A stretch of DNA of 64,000 bases. Origin: CALTSX01 sp051647685. Its GTDB lineage: Bacteria > Chlamydiota > Chlamydiia > Chlamydiales > CALTSX01. Location: contig JBOFEG010000021.1 in NCBI GenBank assembly GCA_051647685.1, forward strand, positions 1 to 64,000, given 5' to 3'. The position numbers and the translations under genes were made by a program. Below, piece after piece: positions 17,692 through 27,161 of the stretch (its first letter is position 1; every line of letters starts with the position of its first letter). The notes below the pieces were generated by a model that worked only from the letters and a program-made list of their open reading frames with translations, did no database searches and was not told where the DNA came from.

Positions 17692-19389
17692 TTATAGAAC
17701 AGTTTTTTTTATCTCATCGAGGAAAACGATGATTTTATTTTGACATACATTGATAGCATGTTCTACCGAAGTAATATAAGGCTCTTGTGCCATTACATAT
17801 ATCTTTACTTTTGGTTCTGTTCCTGATGGTCTTATAACAATTTTTGTTTTGTCTTTTAATCGCAGCGATAATACATCAGATGTAGGAAATCCGCTTATTT
17901 CTTTTTTATAATCAAGCCATGAAATAATAGGTATACCACATAGATTCTCTGGAAAGGAAGTTCTAACTTTGTCCATGAATTTTTCCATTTGATTACCCTC
18001 TTGTGGAAAGCAAAGAGAGAGTTGCCTTTCTTGATATATCCCAAAGCGTTCGTATATTTCGTCTAGTAGATCCACAAGTGTAAGATCTCGTAGTTTCGCG
18101 TAGAGGGCAACTTCTGCAATTAAACAACTCATGGCAACTCCATCTTTATCACGGCAGTAATCTCCATAAAGGTATCCGCATGATTCCTCTGCTCCGAATA
18201 AAAAATGATAGGCATCTGTTTCATCCCACTTACGAATTTTTTCTGCAATATATTTAAATCCAGTAAGAACTTCAAAACTATGAATCAAGAAATGATCTGC
18301 TATTGCTCGAAGCAACTCTGTAGTCACAATAGTAAATACAATAGCACTATTCTTAGGAAGAGTATGTGTATCTCTTAGGGAAATACAAATATAGTATAAA
18401 AGTAACGCGGCTACTTCATTGCCATTTAAATGTATATTTTTGCCGTTATGTTGTACAACAACTGCCATCCTATCGGCATCCGGGTCTGTTGCAATTACAA
18501 TATCACTACTTAATTTTTGTAGAAGATCTATACCAAGTTCCAACGTAGTAAGTTGCTCTGGATTTGGAGAGACAATGCTTGGAAAACTCCCATCTGGTTT
18601 CATCTGCTCTTGGACAAAATGTAAATTTGAAAATCCAAGCATCTTTAATGCCGGAGGTACAAGTGTAACTCCTGTGCCATGCAGAGGAGTATATACAATT
18701 CGAAGGTGATTTCCTTCTGTAATGATCATATTTTGCCTAAATGTAAGATTGGTAATGGCATCTAAATAAATTTTCTCAACATCTAGATTTAAGGATTGTA
18801 TATACTGATTTGGAATCTTTCTCTGCTTAACCTGTGATAGGTATTTAATTCGATGGATCTCGGATACAATATTTTCTAGATGAGGAGATAATACTTGCGC
18901 TCCGTCACTCCAGTATAATTTATATCCATTATACTCTTTCGGATTGTGTGATGCGGTAATCATAATCGCAAAGCTGCATTTATGAAATCGGCAAGCAAAG
19001 GAAATGAAAGGAGTGGGGCAAAGAGTGGATGAAATAAAAACATGAATATGATTTGCTGAGAGTACAGAGGCTGCCTCTTCAGCGAATTCTTTAGAATGAA
19101 TTCGGCTGTCATAACCAATTACAGCCGTATGCACTTTATTTGGATATTGTTTTTGTACATAATTTGCCACGCCTTGGGTTGTTCTGCGGATCGTATAACG
19201 GTTGATGCGGTTCGGGCCGATACCCATTAATCCACGGAGTCCTCCTGTACCAAAAGACAATTCTGTATGAAATGCATTGTGTAATTCTTGTGGATTTGTT
19301 TTTTGTAGATCTTCGATGATTTTCTTAGTCTCGGAATCGTAATCGTCTTGTAGCCAGGTATCAATCCTTTTTTGAACTTTTACATTCAT
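17692..19389 (-). CDS. Phosphoglucomutase/phosphomannomutase family
   Basis: This alpha-D-phosphohexomutase has 565 residues, the size of the PgcA-like subgroup. The phosphoserine loop TASHNPKEYNGYK is near residues 141-153, with the serine as the phosphate carrier. The metal loop DPDADRM follows mid-protein, the sugar-binding GAEESCGY motif comes later, and the phosphate-binding RPSGTEPKVK motif is near the C-terminus. It interconverts hexose 1- and 6-phosphates for glycogen or envelope sugars. No frameshift is visible. Confidence 0.94.
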   Translation of the reverse strand: MNVKVQKRIDTWLQDDYDSETKKIIEDLQKTNPQELHNAFHTELSFGTGGLRGLMGIGPNRINRYTIRRTTQGVANYVQKQYPNKVHTAVIGYDSRIHSKEFAEEAASVLSANHIHVFISSTLCPTPFISFACRFHKCSFAIMITASHNPKEYNGYKLYWSDGAQVLSPHLENIVSEIHRIKYLSQVKQRKIPNQYIQSLNLDVEKIYLDAITNLTFRQNMIITEGNHLRIVYTPLHGTGVTLVPPALKMLGFSNLHFVQEQMKPDGSFPSIVSPNPEQLTTLELGIDLLQKLSSDIVIATDPDADRMAVVVQHNGKNIHLNGNEVAALLLYYICISLRDTHTLPKNSAIVFTIVTTELLRAIADHFLIHSFEVLTGFKYIAEKIRKWDETDAYHFLFGAEESCGYLYGDYCRDKDGVAMSCLIAEVALYAKLRDLTLVDLLDEIYERFGIYQERQLSLCFPQEGNQMEKFMDKVRTSFPENLCGIPIISWLDYKKEISGFPTSDVLSLRLKDKTKIVIRPSGTEPKVKIYVMAQEPYITSVEHAINVCQNKIIVFLDEIKKTVL

Positions 19390-19442
19390 ATAAACTTATA
19401 AAATGTAGCGATATTGAAATATTTATATCTATAGAAACCATA

Positions 19443-19868
19443 TTAAAGTTTTTCTTTTTTATCGATGATTTCCTCAAATGGAACTAAACTCGCATCTGGA
19501 TGATTAATTCCCTCACAATAAGTGTTTTCTATGTCCCAGTGATCTTTAGATTCTAAAATTGCAGACCAAAAGGGGTAGCTCCGGCATTGCGCAGGTCTAG
19601 AAGTATAAACACTACACTTGCGATTTTTTAAAAAAATGCAATCAAAAGAAGAAGTGTCCTCAAGAAGAGAAATGCGCAATCCTATCCGTCGGGTGTATTT
19701 TCGCAAAAATGCTTCTACAGAAATTTGAAAATGTTGACTAAACCTTTCTAGATCTTCCTGGTTAAGCCACACGAATCCGGGAGTTCCGGAACAGCAGTCG
19801 CCACATCCAGTGCATTTGAAGCGCAATCCTTCTTTATACCAGGGTAATTTACAGTCTGAATTGTTCAT
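19443..19868 (-). CDS. YkgJ-type cysteine-cluster protein
   Basis: The ORF extends further upstream inside the neighbouring phosphoesterase, but the ATG at 19868 is the sensible start and gives 141 residues. The protein has the family's cysteine cluster CTGCGDCC near residues 19-26, followed by SFDCIFLKNRKCSVYTSRPAQCR, which is shown here only as its key cysteines and arginines. These proteins are thought to bind zinc or an iron-sulfur cluster; their biochemical role is unsettled. The start overlaps the end of the metallophosphoesterase gene by 20 bases, so the two are probably co-translated. Confidence 0.88.
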   Translation of the reverse strand: MNNSDCKLPWYKEGLRFKCTGCGDCCSGTPGFVWLNQEDLERFSQHFQISVEAFLRKYTRRIGLRISLLEDTSSFDCIFLKNRKCSVYTSRPAQCRSYPFWSAILESKDHWDIENTYCEGINHPDASLVPFEEIIDKKEKL

Positions 19869-20733
19869 GAGAGAGTAGGATAAAAGAGCCGTTTTGTTGA
19901 TTAATTCCATAAATATAAATCTGTAACATTTCTGGATGTAACTCCAAAATATGGAAAGACCCATGTCTTTGATGGGAGAAACTTCCGCTATCCATAATGA
20001 TTGGATAATCTGATTCTCGCAAGTCTGCAAGACAGCGTCTATGAGTATGTCCGTGTAAATAGCATATAATAGAGGAAAATCGCTTAATAAGTTCTTGGAA
20101 AGCCGTGGCACGGCGCATAATGCGTCTATTATGCTCTTGAGTAAACAATGGAAAATGATTTGCGATAATAACTCGAGAATCTTTTGGAAGTTCTTGTAAC
20201 ACACATTCGAGAGAATTCTCTAACTCCTCGCTAAAGATACCTGTCGAATCCAGTAGATTAGCTGCTTTGGTTGTGTCGAGGCCAATTAGGTAGAAATTAT
20301 ACACCAAATGTTCTACAGTAATGCGATGGTCTTCCAAATTCCACTGTGGTAGAAAATCGGAGAATTGCTTAGGGAAATATTGATAAAAAATTCTATCATT
20401 GCAAGTTTGTTTAGTGTAGTGATCGTGGTTACCTGGAATCAAATAAGTCATCATATTAGCAGATTGAAGCTCATCGACGAGTTCTTTCGCCAGCATATAC
20501 TCTTTCTCGAGCGACGTTGTAGTCATATCTCCCGTAATAACAATATGAGAGACTTTTTCATTGGACAAGAATTCTGGCAATAAAAAAGCATTTTTAGGAT
20601 TGTATAGATTACGTCGGAAAAAAATAAGGTTAAGATTCCCAAACCATCGCTTAGAAAAAAACATTTTCGGAGACAGAGAAATTTTCGAAAAATGCAAGTC
20701 TGAAATATGAGCGATACGTAATGGATATCCCAA
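19849..20733 (-). CDS. Calcineurin-like metallophosphoesterase
   Basis: The 294-residue protein has all the dimetal motifs of the family: ISDLHFS near the start, GDMTTT, PGNHDHY, a later NHFPLF and the C-terminal GHTHRRC. These place two metal ions for phosphoester hydrolysis. The substrate cannot be read from sequence. In Chlamydia a related family member, LpxG, cleaves UDP-diacylglucosamine in lipid A synthesis, and that is one possibility. I see no N-terminal membrane segment of the kind that would support it strongly. Confidence 0.9.
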   Translation of the reverse strand: MGYPLRIAHISDLHFSKISLSPKMFFSKRWFGNLNLIFFRRNLYNPKNAFLLPEFLSNEKVSHIVITGDMTTTSLEKEYMLAKELVDELQSANMMTYLIPGNHDHYTKQTCNDRIFYQYFPKQFSDFLPQWNLEDHRITVEHLVYNFYLIGLDTTKAANLLDSTGIFSEELENSLECVLQELPKDSRVIIANHFPLFTQEHNRRIMRRATAFQELIKRFSSIICYLHGHTHRRCLADLRESDYPIIMDSGSFSHQRHGSFHILELHPEMLQIYIYGINQQNGSFILLSHEQFRL

Positions 20734-20780
20734 AAAAAATACATCCTTTTTATAGATAATTATAGCATCAGATTCCGTTT

Positions 20781-21131
20781 TTACGTAAGGTCTTTATTGT
20801 GGAATTTTTTTTTGGAGAAATACTTATATAGAGATTTTGCTTTTTCTAAAGTATAATATTTATACATCCCAATTTTTCTACGATTCATTTTTGTTACAGA
20901 TTCCGGTACAGTTCGATGATCAACTTCATCTGGATTCTGAAATCTAGAGCGTTTTGAATGACTTTTAGACTTTTTTTTTCTTATAGATTCCGCAATCGAC
21001 TTTATGTGAGAGGATGCCTTTGCAAATATATTTTTCTTTTGATCTGACGAATTTTTCTTATAAAAGGCTCTAGTCGTATGTCTAATTTCTTTATTTCTCT
21101 GATGGTTAATGTGATGTGGTGAATTGTGCAT
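20781..21131 (-). CDS. Small, very basic hypothetical protein
   Basis: The 116-residue product is rich in lysine, arginine, histidine and serine, with runs such as RKKKSKSHSKRSRF. There are almost no hydrophobic segments, and the C-terminus is also basic. No family is recognised. The composition would suit a nucleic-acid-binding or histone-like protein, of which chlamydiae have several, or an unfolded secreted effector. It lies in a short gap between two well-supported genes and is read away from the GNAT gene. Confidence 0.55.
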   Translation of the reverse strand: MHNSPHHINHQRNKEIRHTTRAFYKKNSSDQKKNIFAKASSHIKSIAESIRKKKSKSHSKRSRFQNPDEVDHRTVPESVTKMNRRKIGMYKYYTLEKAKSLYKYFSKKKFHNKDLT

Positions 21132-21240
21132 TTATATATTAATTTTACTAGTTAATCTATTTTTTTATTAACTCTTAATGATAAAAAATACAATATATAA
21201 ATATATTTTTTATTCTATAGAGGTAAATTGGGAGTCAGGA

Positions 21241-21801
21241 ATGATACAATTCAATGGAAAAAAAGTATTTTTACGAAAAGCAGAGGAGGCAGATATAGGA
21301 TCTATTCTTCCTTGGATTAAGACAAACGGATCTAGTTTAGATATATTTCCTGGTCTCAGCAATGATGTAATCCAAATGATACAAAGAAGCGATGAAAACA
21401 ACGGCCATGCTTTTCTGATAGAAAATACTTCCAGTGTAGTTATAGGGTATATATTCACTTATTTCTGTGATCGAAAAAACGGTACTTTCTCTTATTATGT
21501 CTTTATTAATTCTTCACATCGATGCCAAGGTGCAGCAAAAGAGAGCATTATGATACTCCTGCGATTTTATTTCCAAGAACTTCGTTTCCAAAAAGTTACG
21601 ATCCCAATTTCTGTGTTTAATAAATCTGCATCTACTCTCCACGATATACTTGGATTCAAGTTAGAGGGCCGTTTACGACGCATGATATACAGTCATGGAC
21701 AATTTTTTGATCTTCTAACTTATGGGATTACGGGGGAAGAATTTGAGAATATGTCAATCAATATAGAGGAAGCTTGCGAAAAAGCCATTTTTGATAATTA
21801 A
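21241..21801 (+). CDS. GNAT-family N-acetyltransferase (RimJ/RimL-like)
   Basis: An ORF opens at 21178, but the ATG at 21241 is preceded by a good GGAGTCAGGA Shine-Dalgarno and begins at the usual family start (VFLRKAEEADI). This gives 186 residues. The acetyl-CoA-binding region is around SSHRCQGAAKESIMILL (about residues 91-107). The late FNKSASTLHDILGFKLEGRLR segment is typical of RimJ/RimL-type acetyltransferases. Substrates may be a ribosomal protein N-terminus or a small molecule. It is convergent with the MATE gene and overlaps it by four bases. Confidence 0.86.
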   Translation: MIQFNGKKVFLRKAEEADIGSILPWIKTNGSSLDIFPGLSNDVIQMIQRSDENNGHAFLIENTSSVVIGYIFTYFCDRKNGTFSYYVFINSSHRCQGAAKESIMILLRFYFQELRFQKVTIPISVFNKSASTLHDILGFKLEGRLRRMIYSHGQFFDLLTYGITGEEFENMSINIEEACEKAIFDN

Positions 21802-23228
21802 TTATTATCTTTAGAAATGTCTTGGATAGAGATAGGATCCCTGAATTTCTGCATAAATATACTCTTTTTCTTCCACTTTCCAAATGCAAATCTCATGAAT
21901 GACAACGATGCTGCCACTAAGCTAAAAAAGATCCAAATCCATATAGTGCACATGATGGAACAGTTATTTTTCATGAATAATAAATAGCTTGGCAAAATCA
22001 TGCATACCCATACAGATAGAGCCCCAGATATCATCAGAAAAAAAGTATCTCCAGCAGAAGTTAAAATCCCGCTCAGCAACCAACGAATATTCTCAAAAAA
22101 AATAAAAACACCAATTAGTAAAAGGCTATTCTTTATAGTTGTTTTTAACTCTAGTATATTAAGATCTAGACTCGCATGTGTGTTGTGATTGAGAAAAGAG
22201 GGATACTGTAAAAAGCATGAAATGATTTGGTCTGGACAGCACAACAAAGGAAGTAAGCTAATGCATGAGAAAATTATACACAAAAATATTCCTGAATATA
22301 GGAGTTTTTTTACTTTATCTAACTGACCGGATCCAATTAAATTTCCAGCTATTGCAGCAGCGCCCTTTTCAATACCGAATCCGAAAAAAAGAAATAGCAT
22401 AAATATGCTTTGGCAAATGCTGACTACTAGTAAATGGTTTTCACTCGTCCTCCCCATAATCCAATAAAAACAAGCCCAAGCAAATAATTCTAATGCAACG
22501 AAAACCGCAGGGGGTAGTCCTACTTTTATACAATTCCAAAATAGTTTTGAATGGTATTTCCAATTTGCAGTTTGAAAACGCGCTTTATATTGCTTTTGCA
22601 AGAATAGAATCATTAGTATAGCTACCTCAATACCTACACCAATATCAGTTGCAATGGCTGCCCCTTTGACTCCTAAAGAAGGAATAGGCCCAAATCCAAA
22701 AATCAAAACAAGATCTAAGGCTATATTGACTATGTTTCCCAATACGCCAAGCCATTGAATAATTTTTGTTTTTCCCTGTCCAATAAAAAATCCACCAACT
22801 GCTGCTTGTAGCGAAAAAATAGGTCCTCCCAGAATTAACCATTTGAAATATTCATGTTGATAAGAGACTGCATTTGGATAAATGATGTGACTGCCCAATA
22901 TCGCTAAGGGCAAGAATAAACAGATAGAAAAACACGATAACCAGATTAATTGCCAAACAGCAGTACCTACTTTCCCAAACTGGCTATTGCCATTATACTG
23001 TGATACGAACACTTCTGAAATATTGGCAAGTGTTGTAATACCCATAATGAATCCCCAAGCAAGGACTCCAGAGCTGGTAGTTGCACTGAGTGTACTCGTT
23101 GAATATTGCGCGAGAAAAATCCTATCCACAAATAACATCAAAGTCATGGAAAAATAGGAAATCATTAATGGGAAGGATACCTTCCACAGATCTCGCAAAG
23201 ATCCTTCAAAAGCAGCTTGTGATGGCAT
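21798..23228 (-). CDS. MATE-family efflux transporter
   Basis: The 476-residue protein has about twelve transmembrane helices in two repeats, as in the multidrug and toxic-compound extrusion family. The N-terminal SFPLMISYFSMTLMLFVDRIF segment and the matching GLPPAVFVALELFAWACFY segment in the second half are typical. These are inner-membrane antiporters driven by sodium or protons. The substrate is unknown. The gene appears intact and ends against the convergent GNAT gene. Confidence 0.93.
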   Translation of the reverse strand: MPSQAAFEGSLRDLWKVSFPLMISYFSMTLMLFVDRIFLAQYSTSTLSATTSSGVLAWGFIMGITTLANISEVFVSQYNGNSQFGKVGTAVWQLIWLSCFSICLFLPLAILGSHIIYPNAVSYQHEYFKWLILGGPIFSLQAAVGGFFIGQGKTKIIQWLGVLGNIVNIALDLVLIFGFGPIPSLGVKGAAIATDIGVGIEVAILMILFLQKQYKARFQTANWKYHSKLFWNCIKVGLPPAVFVALELFAWACFYWIMGRTSENHLLVVSICQSIFMLFLFFGFGIEKGAAAIAGNLIGSGQLDKVKKLLYSGIFLCIIFSCISLLPLLCCPDQIISCFLQYPSFLNHNTHASLDLNILELKTTIKNSLLLIGVFIFFENIRWLLSGILTSAGDTFFLMISGALSVWVCMILPSYLLFMKNNCSIMCTIWIWIFFSLVAASLSFMRFAFGKWKKKSIFMQKFRDPISIQDISKDNN

Positions 23229-23334
23229 AAATTTAAATATATAAATTACGAGTTTTGTAATTAAGAAATATTTTCTGTTCGATATACAGTAGAATTATTT
23301 TTTCTAAATTAAATTGTATCAATACGCTCTCTTT

Positions 23335-23363
23335 TTGTTCCAAGTAAAATCTGGCGCTATAAT
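23335..23363 (+). promoter_or_regulatory. Promoter upstream of tRNA-Ala/tRNA-Ile
   Basis: A TTGTTC hexamer at 23335-23340 and a perfect TATAAT at 23358-23363 are separated by 17 bases, the optimal spacing for the housekeeping sigma factor. The tRNA-Ala gene begins about 50 bases downstream of the -10 box. Confidence 0.75.
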
Positions 23364-23415
23364 GAAAAGATTTGCTCGAAAAGCTATTTTTATATATCTT
23401 GTTGGGATTATTTTT

Positions 23416-23488
23416 GGGGGTTTAGCTTAGTTGGTAGAGCATCTGGTTTGCAACCAGAGGGTCAGGAGTTCGAATCTCCTAGCCTCCA
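23416..23488 (+). tRNA. tRNA-Ala (anticodon TGC)
   Basis: The 73-base sequence folds as a cloverleaf with the anticodon loop TTTGCAA, so the anticodon is TGC. The acceptor stem has a G3-U70 pair, the identity element for alanyl-tRNA synthetase. The T-loop GTTCGAATC is normal. The 3' CCA is not fully encoded and would be added by the CCA enzyme. Confidence 0.96.
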
Positions 23489-23500
23489 TATAATTCGTCT

Positions 23501-23575
23501 GCGGTTATAGCTCAGTTGGTTTAGAGCGCGACACTGATAATGTCGAGGTCCCAAGTTCAAGTCTTGGTAACCGCA
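23501..23575 (+). tRNA. tRNA-Ile (anticodon GAT)
   Basis: The acceptor stem GCGGTTA pairs with TAACCGC, and the anticodon loop CTGATAA gives GAT. The D-loop and the T-loop GTTCAAGTC are standard. It follows tRNA-Ala by 12 bases and is likely to be co-transcribed from the same promoter. No rRNA genes are nearby, unlike the usual Ile-Ala spacer arrangement. Confidence 0.96.
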
Positions 23576-23579
23576 AATG

Positions 23580-24527
23580 TTATGCAATATTTTTTTCTCC
23601 CATAGGCTTTTCCCTCATAATATATCCCAACCGAAGCTCCTCTCTATAAATAATCCATAAACCGAATGCTATCACAAAAGTCGATATGAATAATATTGGA
23701 TTTAAAGCTTCACCGAGGACAATCCAACTAATAATCGATGAGAATATAGGACTAAGTAATCCAGCAAAGGAAATAAAAGTTGCGGTGAAACGTTTCAGCA
23801 TGTATCCATATAAATTGTAACATATAATATTAGAAACAATTATTACTCCAAATATTCCTGGTATAAAAGCACTGAGTTTTCCTGTAGCTACAGGGATGGG
23901 ATCCCAACTTTCAAAAATTCTAGAATGAGCTAATGAAAGAATTCCTCCCATTAACATGCTCATACCATTTGCAAATAACGGCGAAATAGATCCATCTTTA
24001 ACAATTCTTCTGAGAAAAATCCAGCCGTATACAGAACAAAGAGTAGCCCCAACAATAGATAATTCTGGAATTGCGAATACCTTAAATGGACTATGGGCAA
24101 TTGCCCCGTTTGATTGCAAAAATAAAACGGGAAAAAATCCTATAAATCCAATCAAAAGACCTAAACATTTTTTTATGGTTATTTTTTCTTTGTCGTGAGT
24201 ATAGGACAAAATAGCTGTAAAAAAAGGAGATAAACTATAGATAAAACAAGTTTTTGCTGCCGGAAGATGTTGCAATCCCCAGGCTTCTAAAGCATTGGTA
24301 GCATAAATCCCTATAACGGCAAGTAGACAAATACCAATAAATTTTTTTCTATTAATGATAAAAGAGCTTTGTTTCCAAAAAAACAAATACAGTAGCAAGA
24401 GAATAGCAGCAATGGTCATCCGGCTACCTGTTAGAAATAAAGGAGAACTCAAGGTCAGTAATAGTTTATTATAGGGGAAAACGCTAGCCCACAGCCCATA
24501 TAATAGAATTAATGCAAAGACTACCAT
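23580..24527 (-). CDS. EamA/DMT-family transporter
   Basis: The 315-residue protein has ten predicted transmembrane helices in two EamA repeats. Each repeat shows family features, such as LTGSRMTIAAILLLLYLFF in the first and FAGLLSPIFSSIISWIVLGE near the end. These inner-membrane carriers export or import small metabolites. The AAKTCFIYSLSPFFTAIL segment of the first repeat is also typical. The substrate is unknown. The 3' end lies only four bases from the tRNA-Ile gene on the other strand. Confidence 0.9.
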   Translation of the reverse strand: MVVFALILLYGLWASVFPYNKLLLTLSSPLFLTGSRMTIAAILLLLYLFFWKQSSFIINRKKFIGICLLAVIGIYATNALEAWGLQHLPAAKTCFIYSLSPFFTAILSYTHDKEKITIKKCLGLLIGFIGFFPVLFLQSNGAIAHSPFKVFAIPELSIVGATLCSVYGWIFLRRIVKDGSISPLFANGMSMLMGGILSLAHSRIFESWDPIPVATGKLSAFIPGIFGVIIVSNIICYNLYGYMLKRFTATFISFAGLLSPIFSSIISWIVLGEALNPILFISTFVIAFGLWIIYREELRLGYIMREKPMGEKNIA

Positions 24528-24731
24528 AAATAAATCAACTGATTAAGAAATAATGAATGGATTCTAACGTGTCGGAATGATAATTAGCAAATTGACTTTA
24601 TATAAAATTTTTAAGAGTAATTATATCTGAATAGCACTTTTTTCGCCTAAATAGGAGGTAAAGAGGCTTTGTAATTTTTAATAAATCCATAAATATTAAA
24701 AATGTCGTAACTATTTATAAAAATTTTATTT

Positions 24732-25877
24732 TTAAATCTCACCCGACAAGATTTTATTTCGATATGTATGCATGTATTCCATCATAAAAAAAAGATTATG
24801 AATTGAGGTTAATTGGAGCGCTGTGAGCTCCTTGGCTTTGAATAGATGATGTATATAGGCTACAGAGTAATGTGTACAAGTATGGCACTGGCATCCGAGC
24901 TCTATCGGAATGAAAGATTGAGAATAGTTTGATTTAGTTATATTGAGTTGGCCCTCTTTTGTTAAAGCAATACCGTGGCGAGCAAGTTTTGTCGGATAAG
25001 AACTATCAAAAGTATCAATGCCGAGAGGTATAGCTCCACGTAGAGAGGCTAAGTCACCTATGCCTAGCAAGTGATTGGGTTTATCTTTAGGTAACCGAGG
25101 CATAGTATATTCCAAAAGATTCATCATTTCTAGTTTAGATTTTCCGAGGCTACCGCCAATAGCAAAGCCGTCAAAAGGCAGAGAAGTTAAGAATTCACAA
25201 CTCCGAGCTCGTAAATTCGAATCTATACCACCATGAATGACTGCATACATAAACTGATTGTTTCGATTTTGTAAGTGAATATCTAAAGATCTCTTTTCCC
25301 ATCGGTGGGTCCTCTCTAAAGAATCTTCCAGTTTCGCTTTTTGAATGTGATAAGGGGGTAACTCATCCAAAGGAATGATGATATCAGATCCAAAATCCTT
25401 TTGAGCTAATACAGAACTTTCGGGAGTGAGCAATACTTTCTCACCATCTCGGTACGATCGAAATAGGACACCATCTTCTGACACCTTAATTACGTGCCCG
25501 GTATTCCATTTGCTTTTTATACACTTCAATTCACCTGCAATAGATCCGTAATTTAAACTAAAGACCTGGAATCCACCGGAATCCGTAATAATTGGAAGAG
25601 ACCTATTTATAAATTTATGAATGCCACCGGCTTCTCGAATAGTTTGTGCGCCCGGTTGTAATAATAAATGGTAGGTATTACAGAACATCAACTGCAGACC
25701 GATACCTGAGACCAAATGGTTATCTAAAGATTTGATAGTACCATTCGTACCTACTGCTACAAACCCTGGCGTATCGATTATTCCATGAGACGTGTGAATT
25801 TTCCCGACTCTCGCTTGAGATCGAGTGGATTCATAGATACATTCAAAAAATGGAGGTTTCAAGTTCTTTGTGTGCAA
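24732..25877 (-). CDS. tgt: tRNA-guanine transglycosylase Tgt, probably queuine-specific
   Basis: Tgt exchanges guanine 34 of GUN-anticodon tRNAs for a queuosine base. The 381 residues show the active-site ITDSGGFQVFSL segment, a second catalytic region FDSSYPTKLARHG, and the zinc site CQCHTC with the distant histidine in LTSIHN. In the base-binding loop the bacterial G-G-L-A-V-G pattern is replaced by GGSLGK, so the valine that fits preQ1 becomes glycine, as in eukaryotic queuine-using enzymes. The usual cysteine after the DE pair (DEC in bacteria) is leucine here. With yhhQ overlapping upstream, queuine salvage is likely. Confidence 0.95.
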   Translation of the reverse strand: MHTKNLKPPFFECIYESTRSQARVGKIHTSHGIIDTPGFVAVGTNGTIKSLDNHLVSGIGLQLMFCNTYHLLLQPGAQTIREAGGIHKFINRSLPIITDSGGFQVFSLNYGSIAGELKCIKSKWNTGHVIKVSEDGVLFRSYRDGEKVLLTPESSVLAQKDFGSDIIIPLDELPPYHIQKAKLEDSLERTHRWEKRSLDIHLQNRNNQFMYAVIHGGIDSNLRARSCEFLTSLPFDGFAIGGSLGKSKLEMMNLLEYTMPRLPKDKPNHLLGIGDLASLRGAIPLGIDTFDSSYPTKLARHGIALTKEGQLNITKSNYSQSFIPIELGCQCHTCTHYSVAYIHHLFKAKELTALQLTSIHNLFFMMEYMHTYRNKILSGEI

Positions 25878-26532
25878 TGGATAACTTTTTTTTACATAGA
25901 GAAATCATCAAAATACCTACTCCAAAGGAAAGTACCTTAATAATCATGCTAAAGAGTATAACATCTCCTCTATTTTTAATCAGGTGGCCAATGGCTAAAT
26001 AGGTAAATAATATGGTATCGATACTTTGTGAGATGATGAAAGAGATGGAAGATCTCTGTAGAAAAGATAATGTGGTAAATTTTCTCTTTAATAAACTAAA
26101 GAAAATAAGATCAATCCTTTGGGATAGAAAGGCAATGCCGATAGAACTGAGCACTATTCTTGGAGTAGAACTAAGAATCTCTTTGAAAGCATGCTGCGTT
26201 TGGTCAAACGCATTTGGTATATACGCCAAATGTATTTGTCCAGCTATGAAAAAATAAAGTAACATTACAGTGCTAGCATAAATGATATTACTCGCTGTTT
26301 TCTTACCAAAATATTCCTGGATGATATTTAAAGAAAGAATTCCACAAACTGTATAAGCATCTGTTGCTGTAATATCCATATGGAATAGAGAAATTTGTTT
26401 TGTAACAAAGAAGTTTGCAAACACATTAGAAATAGCAAAAAAACAGGCGAGAGCTCCTTTACCTATTTTATAGGAAAGAAGAAGAAAAAATATAAGTACA
26501 ATGATATGGAGTAAAAAAAATATTTCATTCAT
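25843..26532 (-). CDS. yhhQ: Queuosine-precursor transporter YhhQ
   Basis: The 229-residue membrane protein has about six helices and the signature of the YhhQ (VUT/COG1738) family: an ANFFVTKQISLF start, the ATDAYTVCGILSLNIIQEYFGK segment with its acidic residue, and the RIDLIFFSLLK stretch. The family imports queuosine precursors such as preQ1 or queuine. Its 3' end overlaps the start of tgt by 35 bases, which ties the two functions together. No queuosine biosynthesis gene is visible, in keeping with uptake from the host. Confidence 0.9.
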   Translation of the reverse strand: MNEIFFLLHIIVLIFFLLLSYKIGKGALACFFAISNVFANFFVTKQISLFHMDITATDAYTVCGILSLNIIQEYFGKKTASNIIYASTVMLLYFFIAGQIHLAYIPNAFDQTQHAFKEILSSTPRIVLSSIGIAFLSQRIDLIFFSLLKRKFTTLSFLQRSSISFIISQSIDTILFTYLAIGHLIKNRGDVILFSMIIKVLSFGVGILMISLCKKKLSIAHKELETSIF

Positions 26533-26543
26533 AAAAAGAAGAT

Positions 26544-27026
26544 TTAAGATGACTGTATCTTGCGTTTCACGTGAATACGCGAGGTTCTGCGCACTTCTGC
26601 ATTCTCGTAACGTCGCTTTTCATCGCTTGTTTCCGGAAGTACCGCTGGAACTTTAGTTGGTTTTCCCTTGCTATCTAAAGCAACAAATACAAAATGGGCA
26701 GAGACAATATGTGTCTTGTTTGGTCTATTAATAGATTCTGCAAGAACTTTAACTCCAATTTCCATAGAACTATTCCAACTTCGAGTAACGGATGCTTTGA
26801 AAATTAGAATTTCCCCATGCTTTGCAGGAGCTAAAAAAGTAAAACTATCCACACAAACTGTAACGCAATCTTTCCCACTATGGCGCTCTGCTACTATACT
26901 GGCAATCCGATCAAGGATAGCCATAATCATACCGCCAAAGGCTGTTCCATGCGAATTAAGATCATTTGGAAATATGCGATAGGCATAATCATTAATCGAG
27001 CTTTTAGAAGGAGTTTTTGCTTTCAT
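26544..27026 (-). CDS. Acyl-CoA thioesterase, hotdog fold (YciA-like)
   Basis: The 160-residue protein has one hotdog domain. The LNSHGTAFGGMIMAILDRIA segment carries the catalytic-region Asn and Asp typical of the YciA/BACH acyl-CoA hydrolases, followed by CVTVCVDSFTFLAPAKHGEIL. A short basic C-terminal tail with alternating Arg and Lys follows the fold. The enzyme would cleave acyl-CoA in the cytoplasm. It lies 11 bases upstream of yhhQ, so it is probably the first gene of a thioesterase-yhhQ-tgt transcript. Confidence 0.9.
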   Translation of the reverse strand: MKAKTPSKSSINDYAYRIFPNDLNSHGTAFGGMIMAILDRIASIVAERHSGKDCVTVCVDSFTFLAPAKHGEILIFKASVTRSWNSSMEIGVKVLAESINRPNKTHIVSAHFVFVALDSKGKPTKVPAVLPETSDEKRRYENAEVRRTSRIHVKRKIQSS

Positions 27027-27161
27027 ATAATAAAATTATCTCTTTTTTCTATTTAAACTGCAATGAAGCTATTTTACAATAGATAGATGCAAATTTTTAT
27101 AGTATTAAAGATATAAATGGCTAAACTATTTAACTATAATAATTTCTTTGGGGATGATCAA

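Noticed and set aside
23416..23575. rRNA operon around tRNA-Ala and tRNA-Ile
   Set aside because: The usual 16S-23S spacer order was considered, but no rRNA sequence is present on either side.
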